Notes: generated by a model from the sequence alone, not told the origin. A stretch of DNA of 64,000 bases from Henriciella pelagia (GCF_002088945.1 NZ_NCSU01000015.1:62001-126000); one strand, 5' to 3'; numbered from the stretch's first letter, positions 26,835 to 35,149 are shown. Translations and numbers: made by a program.

Positions 26835-27692
26835 CTAGGAGCGCTTGATCGCGGTCCAGCCTGAGGTTCTGTTCAAACCCGATCCAGATGTTACGGAAGT
26901 CCGCCTTACAGTGTCAGCACCTTCGTATTTTACGTCAAAATCTACCCTTGCCACCTCGTTCTGAAAGGCACCGAACGTCTTTCGAAAGGCTTCTAGGATC
27001 TCCACATTTTCAACAGACTGCGCTTTCGCATTCGGGTTGTTTCGAGGAGACGGGATCGTTTCGGGAAATGTATAAATGCATGGTGGAGGCAATGAGAATG
27101 GACCCACCATATTCTTTCGATTCGGGTCAGCAATTAGCTTTGGACAAGGTCTGCCGACGGTGCCGCAAACCATATCCCAGATGATCAATCCGTCGACACG
27201 CTGCTCCCGCGAGATAATCTCTGCACTCAATCTCGTATGAACGCCCGACCAAGCGTTATGCTCAGGATCAGCTCCCGGATTGGTGCAAACGCTCCATACA
27301 ATAAATTCTTGTGCATGTGGAGGCCGCTCGAAAATGTTGGTGTTATTTCCATCCAAACATCCTTTCAGCTCAATCGCGGCAACGCGCTCAGAGCAAAGCG
27401 TCACTACGTAATCATGCCGATTAGCTTCTCCCGCAGATTCCCAACCTTTTATCGTTCCTGCGTCCTGCATGTGGTTCAGCACATGCTGCACGAACTCACG
27501 TTTTGGCTGCATCGTCGCCGAGAATTGGCCTCTCACGCGCTCTATAGCGCCCCTGAATAATCCTGACCGATAAAACTCATCTTCAGAAAGTCCGTGAGAA
27601 CCCAATGTGTGGGCTTGTGTCTTTAGCACTTCAGCAAACTCTTCGATTTGCTCTTTTAGTGATGCATTTCTCTGGCAAGGAATAATTTTCAT
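26835..27692 (-). CDS. Putative type II restriction endonuclease
   Basis: A 285-residue protein with no strong family that I recognise. It contains 'HDYVVTLCSERVAAIELKG', which fits a PD-(D/E)xK nuclease core (D, then E-x-K on the following strand). It overlaps the methyltransferase stop by 4 bases (ATGA) and shares its low GC content. The position directly behind a lone C5-methyltransferase makes it the likely cognate endonuclease. Recognition sequence unknown. The fold assignment is inference. Confidence 0.72.
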   Translation of the reverse strand: MKIIPCQRNASLKEQIEEFAEVLKTQAHTLGSHGLSEDEFYRSGLFRGAIERVRGQFSATMQPKREFVQHVLNHMQDAGTIKGWESAGEANRHDYVVTLCSERVAAIELKGCLDGNNTNIFERPPHAQEFIVWSVCTNPGADPEHNAWSGVHTRLSAEIISREQRVDGLIIWDMVCGTVGRPCPKLIADPNRKNMVGPFSLPPPCIYTFPETIPSPRNNPNAKAQSVENVEILEAFRKTFGAFQNEVARVDFDVKYEGADTVRRTSVTSGSGLNRTSGWTAIKRS

Positions 27693-28837
27693 GCAGCTTT
27701 TTTGTCTGCAGAAAGATAGGGTTGTAAAGTATCCTCAAAAATCGACTTCACCAAGAAATTAACCACTGGGACTACTACGCCGTCACCAGTTAGATGGTAA
27801 GATTCATTGTACTTTTCTGGAAGAATGTAACTGTCCGGCAGTCCCATTAGCCGGGCAGTTTCACGAGCCGAAATCAGTCGAATACCTATTTCGTCGCCGT
27901 CCACCACTATAACCAATTGGCGAGATGATCCGCCGGCCGGCGTCCTGAGACAACCTGCAACCCCATCAAAGCGGACCTCTGCTCGTTGTACTTTTCGACC
28001 GAATTCGTCTCGACGTGTACGTTTGTAGACCGTGCCAACGCACCGCTTTCCACTTTCCTGGCAGGCACGCACCTTCGCAATGTTTCTCTCGGACATCATC
28101 GACAGCAACTTGTCCGTTTGTGTTTGATCAAACCATTCTGAGTTTTGAAGCGAACCTTCAATAATGGAATTCAAGTCAGCCTTCATTTCCGGCGGGTTTG
28201 GAAGATTCCACCAAACCCATTTGTTCTTGGATTCCGCTGGTAGCCTTTCGACGGCACGCTGTAGCGCCTTTGTGTGAAACCGAGGGTCAGGTTCCGAGCG
28301 TATTAAATTCTGCGGAACATCGACGTTGTGCCGCACTCCAATAACGAAGAGTCTTGGACGCGACTGAGGCACAAACAATGAAGCGTCAATTACGACGGCT
28401 CCCACTTGATACCCAATTGACCGGTACGCATCACAAATGGCGGCAAAATCTTTGCCTTCATGGCTCGTCAGCGTACCAGCGACGTTCTCTAGCGCGATGA
28501 TTTCAGGCGCACGGCCCTCATCGGTCAAATCGCACATCAATTTCCAGAATGGCCAGAACGTGCCGGAGCGATCACCTTTCAAACCCGCTCCGCTTCCGGC
28601 CAAAGATAAGTCCTGGCAAGGGAAGGATGCCCAAGCAACGTTTGCGGTTTCTGAAAATTGTGATGTTGATACATCACGTATATCACCGTGCACCAAGGTG
28701 CCATCGTTTGGGTAATTGCGGAGATAGGTCTCACACTTCTTGATGTCAAAATCGTTTGCAAAAACACAGTTCCATTTCGAACCGAAACCGGCTCTCGCCA
28801 TTCCCCCGCCGCAAAAGAATTCGTAGAAATTTAGCAT
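27689..28837 (-). CDS. DNA (cytosine-5) methyltransferase
   Basis: A 382-residue C5 MTase. Motif I 'EFFCGGGMARAGF', motif IV 'SFPCQDLSLAG' with the catalytic Cys, motif VI 'ALENV', motif VIII 'QSRPRLFVIGV', and motif IX/X 'RLISARETARLMGLPDSY' are in order. The target-recognition region lies between motifs VIII and IX. The ATG at 28837 has GGGAG 5 bases upstream; an in-frame TTG at 28849 is less likely. The gene and its partner are clearly lower in GC than the neighbours, a sign of transfer. Confidence 0.93.
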   Translation of the reverse strand: MLNFYEFFCGGGMARAGFGSKWNCVFANDFDIKKCETYLRNYPNDGTLVHGDIRDVSTSQFSETANVAWASFPCQDLSLAGSGAGLKGDRSGTFWPFWKLMCDLTDEGRAPEIIALENVAGTLTSHEGKDFAAICDAYRSIGYQVGAVVIDASLFVPQSRPRLFVIGVRHNVDVPQNLIRSEPDPRFHTKALQRAVERLPAESKNKWVWWNLPNPPEMKADLNSIIEGSLQNSEWFDQTQTDKLLSMMSERNIAKVRACQESGKRCVGTVYKRTRRDEFGRKVQRAEVRFDGVAGCLRTPAGGSSRQLVIVVDGDEIGIRLISARETARLMGLPDSYILPEKYNESYHLTGDGVVVPVVNFLVKSIFEDTLQPYLSADKKAA

Positions 28838-28887
28838 TTTTGCTCCCAACCGCGCCGATTGAATCTGGATTCACTGTTGAGGTCAAA

Positions 28888-28915
28888 ACTATAAATCAGG
28901 ACAAGAACATTTCAA
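28888..28915 (-). promoter_or_regulatory. Sigma70-like promoter of the R-M operon
   Basis: On the minus strand TTGAAA (28915-28910) and TATAGT (28893-28888) are 16 bases apart. Transcription would start near 28881, giving a leader of about 45 bases before the methyltransferase ATG. Both hexamers are close to the consensus. Confidence 0.65.
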
Positions 28916-28919
28916 GAAC
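28905..28919 (-). promoter_or_regulatory. LexA (SOS) box overlapping the -35 of the R-M promoter
   Basis: On the minus strand the sequence is GTTC-TTGAAAT-GTTC, a perfect match to the alphaproteobacterial LexA consensus GTTC-N7-GTTC. The central seven bases contain the TTGAAA -35 hexamer, so a bound repressor would block RNA polymerase. The match is seen; LexA binding is inferred. Confidence 0.55.
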
Positions 28920-29012
28920 TATTTCTCCCTCTGCGTGTTTTGGTATTTTTTACAACCAGCAAGAAAATTAATTCCATCCCCCTCCCTCAGCTCCCGGTTA
29001 TAACCCTGCCGC

Positions 29013-29429
29013 ATGGAGCTGACCCTCTCGATGATATGGAGCTGTCTGATGCGGGTGCCGGTGCGGCACTGGCGGGTGCTGTTCCATAATCTCGGCCGCC
29101 TGCATGTCACCTTCGAGACAGCGCGGGCCGAGGGTCGCAGCTGGATCACCTGGCATCTGCGCGATGATGGCGTCATCTGGATCTCGGCCTGGGAAGAGAC
29201 CGAGGCCGAAAAGCGCGCGAAATGCGCCCTGCCGGGCGGGTTTGACCGCACGCCCTGGACGCGCATGGAGCATGCCTTCGAGCCCAGCCTCCTCGCCCAT
29301 CTTGGCGCGCGTCTGGCAAGCGCCCACGTCCACGCCGCCCTTACACTCACCGCCGCCACCAGCCTCGCCCTCAAGGGCGGCGCCAGCGGCCTTGCCTGTC
29401 TCCCCCTGCTCGCCCTGCCGCCGCCCTGA
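29013..29429 (+). CDS. Hypothetical protein
   Basis: A 138-residue reading frame with strong third-position GC and a plausible protein pattern: 'HWRVLFHNLGRLHVTFE', 'WITWHLRDDGVIWISAWEE', then an Ala/Leu-rich C terminus. The first Met or the one at residue 13 could start it. It has no recognised family. It stands alone between the R-M cassette and a repeat-rich spacer. It may be a real short gene, but I cannot exclude a chance frame. Confidence 0.45.
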   Translation: MELTLSMIWSCLMRVPVRHWRVLFHNLGRLHVTFETARAEGRSWITWHLRDDGVIWISAWEETEAEKRAKCALPGGFDRTPWTRMEHAFEPSLLAHLGARLASAHVHAALTLTAATSLALKGGASGLACLPLLALPPP

Positions 29430-29442
29430 CGCATTTCAGTTT

Positions 29443-29483
29443 CCTTCATGGTGAGCGAAGTCGAAGGGCGCTCACCATGAAGG
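29443..29483. repeat. Perfect 15-bp inverted repeat
   Basis: CCTTCATGGTGAGCG (29443-29457) and CGCTCACCATGAAGG (29469-29483) form a perfect hairpin around 11 bases. There is no T-tract on either side, so it is more likely an extragenic palindrome than a terminator. Confidence 0.85.
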
Positions 29484-29629
29484 CTTTCTTTCCAGATAAA
29501 TCGCCCACCGCACTCCAGAACCGGAGCCTGCGGGCGCTGCTGCTGCCCGCCATATCCCCCGCTCCTCCCTTTGCCCTCCAAGCCCTGTTCTCGTACCTGC
29601 TCTCCAGCCGCCGCCCTGACCCTTCTCAT

Positions 29630-29723
29630 CGTCATCCCGGAAAAGCCGTCAGGCTTTGTCCGGGACCCAGTGCCTCTCGTGGCCCAGGTCCCGGCCCTCC
29701 GCTCCGCTACGGCCGGGATGACG
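29630..29723. repeat. Composite palindromic element, about 94 bp
   Basis: The outer arms CGTCATCCCGG (29630-29640) and CCGGGATGACG (29713-29723) are perfect inverted repeats. Inside lies a smaller hairpin (AAGCC GTCA GGCTT). The outer arms resemble intergenic palindromes common in alphaproteobacterial genomes. Confidence 0.75.
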
Positions 29724-29782
29724 CCAATCAAGCCTTGCGTGACACCCACCAGCAACCGGCATGCTTTCTCCAACATCCGCCA

Positions 29783-29802
29783 GTCCCTGCGAAGGCAGGG
29801 AC
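29783..29802. repeat. Short hairpin repeat
   Basis: GTCCCTGC and GCAGGGAC pair perfectly around GAAG. It is one of several extragenic palindromes in this spacer. Confidence 0.7.
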
Positions 29803-30005
29803 CCATGGTCAGACCGCGCGCCAGGACCTGCTCTCCCATCATGGAGACCCGCCCCTCATGGTGAGCGGCGTCAAAGAACCCCGCTCATTCCGGATCAAAG
29901 CCGGCATGATCGCCCCCCAAGCTGCGTCACCCTCGACCGCGCAGCGGTCTGGGGGTCCATCTCCTGCCCTCACAGCAGGCGTACACGTCGCCGGAAGGAG
30001 TTGGG

Positions 30006-30034
30006 CACTCAGATGAGCGAGCGCTCATCGAGTG
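30006..30034. repeat. Near-perfect 29-base palindrome
   Basis: CACTC-A-GATGAGCG (30006-30019) and CGCTCATC-GAGTG (30022-30034) pair with a single unpaired A and a two-base centre. It could be an extragenic palindrome or an operator for the acetyltransferase gene 110 bases downstream. Confidence 0.6.
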
Positions 30035-30145
30035 TGACGCCAGCGATCCGTCGTTGCGCATTCCCCCCCTTCACCGGAAAGCGCGGCCACCCTGCACGCG
30101 CAATGACCATTGCATCTACCCCCGTACCGCCCTAATCCGCCCCGC

Positions 30146-30637
30146 ATGTTGCAAATCATCCCCGAGACGCCGGAGCTGCACGCCGAGGCCATTGAAGACC
30201 TCTTCGACAGCACCTTCGGCCCCGGCCACTTCGCAAAGACGGCCGAGCGGCTACGCGAATATTCGGCCTCCATCCCGGAGGTGAACCGCGTCGCCGTGCT
30301 GGATGGAGAGGTGGTCGGTGTGTGCCGCGTCTGGCCGCTCGTGGTTGGCCCGGCCAGGATGAAGGCGCTGTTCTATGGCCCGGTTGCCGTGGCACGCTCG
30401 CACCGGGGCGACCGGCTGGGGCTCACCATCACCGGCGAGGCGCTGGAGGCCGGCAAGGCGGCGGGCTGGCCCGCGGCGGTGCTGATCGGCGCGCCGGCCT
30501 ATTTTGGCGAGATCGGCTTTGTCGTCACCCCGCGCGGGAAGCTGAGATTTCCCGGCCCGCAGGACCAGACGCGGGTGATGGTCCGCGACCTTGCAGGCGA
30601 TGCCTCCCAGCTCGAAGGGCTGGTCACCGCGCGATAG
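30146..30637 (+). CDS. GNAT-family N-acetyltransferase
   Basis: A 163-residue protein with a YhbS-like GNAT layout. 'NRVAVLDGEVVGVCRVWPL' forms the central strands, 'YGPVAVARSHRGDRLGLTI' is the acetyl-CoA pyrophosphate loop (R-x-x-G-x-G/L type), and 'GWPAAVLIGAPAYFGEIGF' is the last conserved strand and helix. It transfers acetyl groups to an unknown acceptor. The ATG at 30146 starts the conserved region; the frame is open 12 codons further. Confidence 0.85.
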   Translation: MLQIIPETPELHAEAIEDLFDSTFGPGHFAKTAERLREYSASIPEVNRVAVLDGEVVGVCRVWPLVVGPARMKALFYGPVAVARSHRGDRLGLTITGEALEAGKAAGWPAAVLIGAPAYFGEIGFVVTPRGKLRFPGPQDQTRVMVRDLAGDASQLEGLVTAR

Positions 30638-30640
30638 ACG

Positions 30641-30684
30641 ATTTCTGGACGGTTTCTGGACTGTTTTCGGACGGCTATCGGACG
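30641..30684. repeat. Four tandem 11-bp repeats
   Basis: ATTTCTGGACG, GTTTCTGGACT, GTTTTCGGACG and GCTATCGGACG follow one another without gaps between the converging acetyltransferase and hydrolase genes. The common core is T(C)(T/G)GGAC(G/T). They do not form a strong hairpin. Confidence 0.7.
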
Positions 30685-30688
30685 GCGC

Positions 30689-31669
30689 CTAAGGCCATCC
30701 GAGCAGCATCCCCCGCACCGCCGAAACAAAGGCCAGCGGCTGGTCCAGCATGACATGATGATGCGCCTCCGGCACCGTCACCACAGGGATGGGCGGGTCC
30801 TGCAGCGTCTGCATATAGGCCGTCGTGCGCGGCGTCATCAGGATCGACTCGGCGCCCCGCATGAAGGCGATCGGGCAGCGCGTATCGAAGCTCAGCTCAT
30901 CGCGCTGGTCCCAGCTCGGGCTGAGCTTGTTGAAGATGAACGGATCGAACTTCCAGGTCAGGCCCGGCGTGCCGTGTTCGTCCACCGTCTCCTTCACGCT
31001 GTGCCGGGCGATATAGTCGACGGCGTAATGGTTGTCGCAGGGCTGGGGCGGCGCGAGGCGGAAGCGCTCAAGCAGGGCGGGCAGGCCCGGATAGATGCGG
31101 TTGGGCCGCGTTCGGCGCGGCGGGCCCGGCCTGTCATCGCCCGGCGGCTCTATGTGCGTATCGACGATGATGCCACCCCTGAAGCGCTCGCCCGCCTTCG
31201 TCGCCGCCACGATACCGACCATGCCCCCGAAGGAGTGCGCAACCATGACAGGCTTTTCAGCATGATCGAACAGCCCCGCATGCTCGGCCACGGCAATGAG
31301 TTCATCTGCAAAGCTGTCGAATGAATAGGTCTCGCGCCAGTCGCTGTCGCCCATGCCGGAGAAGCTCGGCGCGATGACCCGGTAATCCTCGGCAAAGAAA
31401 GGCGCGATGAAGTCCCACCAGTGCGAATGCGCGCCATTGCCATGAACGAGGAGCAGGCCGGGACGCGAGCGATCTCCCCAGGCCTGATAGACAATGTCTG
31501 CGCCGTCCACAGTCACGCGGTGGTTTTCATAAGGCGTCGCAATGGCCTCATTGAACCAGTCCGGCGCGGGCGGCTTCGCGCCGCCATAGGCCTTCAGCGG
31601 CAGCTGGTCGTCGGTTGGCTGTGACGCCATGTTGCGCGGATCGCGCGGCGGTGTCGCTTCGTCTGCCAT
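30689..31669 (-). CDS. Alpha/beta hydrolase
   Basis: A 326-residue hydrolase. It has 'LLVHGNGAHSHWWDF' (oxyanion HG), 'VMVAHSFGGMVG' (nucleophile Ser), an acid in 'MRGAESILM' and the catalytic His in 'PEAHHHVMLD'. The roughly 40 N-terminal residues are polar and proline-rich. It lies 5 bp downstream of the thioesterase gene and may act on a related ester. The substrate is not predictable. Confidence 0.88.
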   Translation of the reverse strand: MADEATPPRDPRNMASQPTDDQLPLKAYGGAKPPAPDWFNEAIATPYENHRVTVDGADIVYQAWGDRSRPGLLLVHGNGAHSHWWDFIAPFFAEDYRVIAPSFSGMGDSDWRETYSFDSFADELIAVAEHAGLFDHAEKPVMVAHSFGGMVGIVAATKAGERFRGGIIVDTHIEPPGDDRPGPPRRTRPNRIYPGLPALLERFRLAPPQPCDNHYAVDYIARHSVKETVDEHGTPGLTWKFDPFIFNKLSPSWDQRDELSFDTRCPIAFMRGAESILMTPRTTAYMQTLQDPPIPVVTVPEAHHHVMLDQPLAFVSAVRGMLLGWP

Positions 31670-31674
31670 GCTGC

Positions 31675-32109
31675 TCAGCTCCGCCGGTCAATGACCTTGA
31701 AGACGCCGGTGCCGGTGAGCAGCGTTCGCTCCCCGCACCAGATGCGGCCCTCAACGGTGAAGACGTCGTCAGCGCGGCCGACCACCTTGCCGCTTCCCTC
31801 CACCCACTCACCAAGCTTGGCACCGGAAAGGAAGTCGCAGAGGAGCCGGATCGTCACCCACCAGGTATCCTCATCCTTCTCGACGGCCCCGCCCCAGCAC
31901 ATGTCGGCAAAGGTCATCATCATCCCGCCATGCGCGTTCATCATCCCATTGGTGTGATGCTCCTCGACACGGAAGGCGCGGGTCAGGCCCGTTGCGTCGC
32001 GCTTTTCAAAGAGTGGACCAACCTGCCGGCCAAAGCCGCGATGCCAGGGAAGAAGCTCGAAACCATCGGGAACGTCAAAGCTCTGCGAGCGCGTAAAATC
32101 ATCAGTCAT
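31675..32109 (-). CDS. PaaI-type acyl-CoA thioesterase (hotdog fold)
   Basis: A 144-residue hotdog protein. '[15 protein letters not shown]' matches the N-x-x-HGG substrate motif of PaaI/4HBT thioesterases, followed by '[20 protein letters not shown]'. It would cleave acyl-CoA esters. It is in a same-strand series with the hydrolase downstream and the CPBP protease upstream. Confidence 0.88.
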   Translation of the reverse strand: MTDDFTRSQSFDVPDGFELLPWHRGFGRQVGPLFEKRDATGLTRAFRVEEHHTNGMMNAHGGMMMTFADMCWGGAVEKDEDTWWVTIRLLCDFLSGAKLGEWVEGSGKVVGRADDVFTVEGRIWCGERTLLTGTGVFKVIDRRS

Positions 32110-32151
32110 AGGATGTGCGATGTGCCCGATGCGGCGAGGTCCAGCAAGCCT

Positions 32152-32895
32152 TCACCCAGCGGGAGGCGCAAGGCTCGCCAGGAAGGTAATCATGCTGTTC
32201 GCCGCAATATGCGCGGCAATCGGCACGAGCATGCTGCCGCTCCTGAGGCGCAGCCACGCAAAGCCCACGCCGGCGACAAACACCACCATCAAGGCCGGAA
32301 CAGAGTACTGGAAATGCAGGAAGGTAAAAGCTGCGCTGGAAGCGACCATGGCCATCCATGGCGGCACGCCCCGGCACACCAGCGCCCCGAGCGCGACGCC
32401 CCGAAACGTCACCTCTTCCAGCAAGGGGGCGAGGAACAGCGCGAAGACCAGATAGGTCAGCCCCCAATTGTCAGGCGCAAACAGGGACGTGTTGACGTCG
32501 CCATTATATTCCCATCCATCCGTACCGCCGAATATCATGCCGGCGATGATGTTGGGCGCGAGCAGGATGGGCGGTCCCAGCAGAAGCGCGGCGATAAGCC
32601 AGTTCGGCGTGACGCGCATATCGCCTGCAAAGGCACCCGCGCCGACCCGCTCGCTCCAGATGCTGAGGATGACGAAATGTGCGAAATGGATCGACGCCAT
32701 GACGAGCCAGATGCGTGAGATAGCATCCCGGCTCGGTGCATCGCTGCGCACCGCATCGATGAAGCCGGGCCAGATCAGACTCGCTATGGCGGTACCGATA
32801 ACCGGAAAGAGCAGTGGCGCGGCCAGCACCCAGAAGGCAGCCGTGAATGGTTCGCGGCCAAGCGCCACGGGCGTATTGTAAGGGCCGGTTTCCAT
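32152..32895 (-). CDS. CPBP family intramembrane glutamic endopeptidase
   Basis: A 247-residue multi-pass membrane protein with the three CPBP/Rce1 motifs in order: 'EEVTFRG' (EExxxR), 'FTFLHF' (FxxxH) and 'HIAANS' (HxxxN). Proteins of this family cleave within membranes; in bacteria many have no known substrate. Six or seven helices are expected. Confidence 0.9.
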   Translation of the reverse strand: METGPYNTPVALGREPFTAAFWVLAAPLLFPVIGTAIASLIWPGFIDAVRSDAPSRDAISRIWLVMASIHFAHFVILSIWSERVGAGAFAGDMRVTPNWLIAALLLGPPILLAPNIIAGMIFGGTDGWEYNGDVNTSLFAPDNWGLTYLVFALFLAPLLEEVTFRGVALGALVCRGVPPWMAMVASSAAFTFLHFQYSVPALMVVFVAGVGFAWLRLRSGSMLVPIAAHIAANSMITFLASLAPPAG

Positions 32896-32951
32896 ATGTC
32901 GGGCTTAGTGGCTGTTGACGCGATTGCAAAGCACCCTTTGTGCCCCGGCCT

Positions 32952-33131
32952 CTACAGTTCGGCCATGTCGAAATCGGACTTCGGCGTGCCACAAAGCGGA
33001 CAGATCCAGTCAGCGGGAATGTCAGTCCAGCGTGTCCCAGGCGCGAGCCCTTCATCGGGGTCGCCTTCGGCTTCATCATAGAGATAGCCGCAGGTTCGAC
33101 ACTGCCAGACCTTGAAGGGCGCATCACTCAT
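32952..33131 (-). CDS. Rubredoxin
   Basis: A 59-residue protein with the iron-sulfur ligands in '[15 protein letters not shown]' and '[11 protein letters not shown]' and the conserved 'DWICPLCG'. It is a one-electron carrier with a single Fe(SCys)4 centre. The start at 33131 overlaps the end of the tetR-type gene by 8 bases, so it is co-transcribed with that regulator. With the divergent P450 it could serve an oxygenase system, but no reductase is nearby. Confidence 0.93.
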   Translation of the reverse strand: MSDAPFKVWQCRTCGYLYDEAEGDPDEGLAPGTRWTDIPADWICPLCGTPKSDFDMAEL

Positions 33132-33780
33132 CGCTGAGCCCTGACTCCTTGGCACGAAGGTTCGCGCGGAGAGACTGGATCAGCGCTTCGCGAACAGGGT
33201 CTATGTCTGTCGATGCATCAATCAGGTTCTGCATGCGAATGCCGATCAGCGCACATCCCGCCATCAGGGCCATGGCGTCTGCATCGGCGTCCTTGCGAAT
33301 GCTGCCATCGGCCTGCCCCCGCTCAATGATGCGGCGGATGAGGACGCGCTGCACTTCATGGGAGTCGGCAAAGGCTTCGCGGATGTCCAGCCGGTCGGCC
33401 GCCGCAGCCGCCAGCAGCATATAGTACGCCTTGTCCTCTTCATGGCCGTCCACTGTCCGGCAATGCAGCGCCACGAAGGCACATAGCGCAGACAGGCCAG
33501 ACATGTCGGAAACATGCGCTTCATCCAACGCGCCCTGCTGCCAGCTATAAAGGCCGTCGATGAGTGCACGAATGAGGCCGTTCTTCGACCCGAAACGCTG
33601 TGTGACAAGGCCGCGCGAATAGCCGGCCTCGCGCGCGATGGTTTCGAATGTCGCTGCCGCAACACCATCGCGGGACACGACCCGCATTGTGGCTTCCAGC
33701 AATTCCTGGTGGGACCGCTCGCGCCGTTCGGCCTGTGTGAGCCTGGGGCCGGAATCGGCAAGAATTTCAGTGTCAGACAT
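33124..33780 (-). CDS. TetR-family transcriptional regulator
   Basis: A 218-residue regulator. The N-terminal helix-turn-helix reads '[47 protein letters not shown]' (shown in part), the TetR pattern, and an all-helical ligand domain follows. The ATG at 33780 is the first after the promoter region; the frame is open upstream without similarity. It is divergent from the P450 gene with 94 bases between, so it probably regulates both. Confidence 0.9.
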   Translation of the reverse strand: MSDTEILADSGPRLTQAERRERSHQELLEATMRVVSRDGVAAATFETIAREAGYSRGLVTQRFGSKNGLIRALIDGLYSWQQGALDEAHVSDMSGLSALCAFVALHCRTVDGHEEDKAYYMLLAAAAADRLDIREAFADSHEVQRVLIRRIIERGQADGSIRKDADADAMALMAGCALIGIRMQNLIDASTDIDPVREALIQSLRANLRAKESGLSDE

Positions 33781-33874
33781 GGATAGGACGTAACATAGTT
33801 GTTGGTTGTATAGCAAGTATATGGTAAGCGACCCGAAAAGAGGCGGCCTGATCCGCCCCGTACTGGAGGATTTG
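33781..33874. promoter_or_regulatory. Divergent promoter region of the tetR-type gene and the P450 gene
   Basis: The 94 bases are AT-rich near the middle (GTTGTATAGCAAGTATATGG). They include the imperfect repeat TATAGCAAGTATA, which could be a TetR operator and -10 region. A strong GGAGG ribosome-binding site stands just before the P450 ATG. No unambiguous palindrome is seen. Confidence 0.4.
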
Positions 33875-35149
33875 ATGAGCATACCTGCCCACATCGCCGA
33901 TGCTGTCGTCGACCCGAAGGCCTATGCTGACTGGGACAGGTCACACGAAGCCTTCGCCTGGCTGCGCAAGAACGCGCCGCTGGATGTTGCCGAGGTGGAA
34001 GGGTTCGACCCGTTCTGGGTGGTCACAAAGCATGCCGACATCAAGGACATCGAGCGCCAGAACGACCTCTTTCACAATGAGGATCGTTCTGCGACGCTGA
34101 CCACGATTGAGGCCGACCAGAAAGTCCGCGCGATGATGGGCGGCTCACCGAACCTGCTGCGCTCGCTCGTCCAGATGGACAATCCGGACCACCTCCAGTA
34201 TCGGCGGTTGACGCAGGGATGGTTCATGCCGCAGAACCTGCGCAAGCTGGAAGACGATATCCGTCAGATCGCGCGGGGCTTTATTGATCAGATGGCGGAC
34301 AAGGGGAATGAATGCGACTTCGCCAAGGATGTCGCCTTTCTCTACCCGTTGCATGTGATCATGAAGGTGATCGGCGTGCCGCTGGAAGATGAACCACGCA
34401 TGCTCAAGCTGACTCAGGAGCTGTTCGGTGCGCAGGATCCGGATGTAAACCGCACAGGCGAGGCCGTCTCGGATACTGAGGCCGGTATCGGCAATATCAT
34501 GGCCACCGTGACCGATTTCATGACCTATTTCGGCGCCATGACGGAAGACCGGCGCAAATGCCCGCGCGAAGACCTTGCCAGCGTCATCGCCAATGGGAAG
34601 GTCTATGACGAGCCACTCGGCCAGCTGGAAGCGATGAGCTATTACATCATCGCCGCAACCGCCGGTCACGACACCACTTCCGGCACGACGGCCGGCGCGA
34701 TGTGGGCCCTTGCCGAGAACCAGGGAGAGCTTCGCAAGCTGATGGACGATCCATCGCTCATCAACTCCATGGTGGACGAGTCCATCCGCTGGGAAACACC
34801 GGTGAAGCATTTCATGCGCACGGCCATGGAGGACACCGAAATTGCCGGCCAGAAGATCCGCAAGAATGACTGGCTGTTCCTCGCCTACCCTTCCGGGAAC
34901 CGCGATGAGGATGTCTTCGACGACCCTTATTCCTTCAAGGTAGACCGGCCTTCGAACAAGCATGTCGCCTTCGGCTATGGCGCGCATGTCTGCCTCGGTC
35001 AGCACCTCGCCAAGATGGAGATGCGCATCCTCTGGGAAGAGCTTTTGCCGCGCCTGAGATCGGTCGAACTCAATGGCACGCCCACACGGGTGCAGGCGAA
35101 TTTCGTGTCCGGGCCGAAATCCGTCCCGATCCGGTTTGAAATGAACTAG
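33875..35149 (+). CDS. Cytochrome P450
   Basis: A 424-residue soluble bacterial P450. It has the I-helix 'AGHDTTSGT' (oxygen activation), 'DESIRWETPVKHFMRTA' (ExxR), and the haem loop 'FGYGAHVCLGQHLAK' with the Cys thiolate ligand. The ATG at 33875 follows GGAGG. The class resembles bacterial P450s of steroid or fatty-acid oxidation, but the substrate is not determined. The rubredoxin gene on the other strand is a possible but unusual electron carrier. Confidence 0.93.
   Translation: MSIPAHIADAVVDPKAYADWDRSHEAFAWLRKNAPLDVAEVEGFDPFWVVTKHADIKDIERQNDLFHNEDRSATLTTIEADQKVRAMMGGSPNLLRSLVQMDNPDHLQYRRLTQGWFMPQNLRKLEDDIRQIARGFIDQMADKGNECDFAKDVAFLYPLHVIMKVIGVPLEDEPRMLKLTQELFGAQDPDVNRTGEAVSDTEAGIGNIMATVTDFMTYFGAMTEDRRKCPREDLASVIANGKVYDEPLGQLEAMSYYIIAATAGHDTTSGTTAGAMWALAENQGELRKLMDDPSLINSMVDESIRWETPVKHFMRTAMEDTEIAGQKIRKNDWLFLAYPSGNRDEDVFDDPYSFKVDRPSNKHVAFGYGAHVCLGQHLAKMEMRILWEELLPRLRSVELNGTPTRVQANFVSGPKSVPIRFEMN

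Larger units (their letters stand above)
29430..30145. other. Repeat-rich intergenic region
   Basis: About 715 bases without a supported gene hold at least four separate inverted repeats, listed individually, and a partial extra copy of one arm (TCATGGTGAGCG at 29856-29867). The short frames on both strands look like read-through of the repeats. The region resembles a collection site for extragenic palindromic elements next to the R-M cassette. Confidence 0.7.

Noticed and set aside
28919-29842. 307-residue minus-strand frame
   Set aside because: It runs through the palindromes and antisense to the hypothetical gene at 29013; Arg/Gly-rich with no domain.
30641-30684. CRISPR array
   Set aside because: The repeat units are only 11 bp, follow without spacers, and no cas gene is present.
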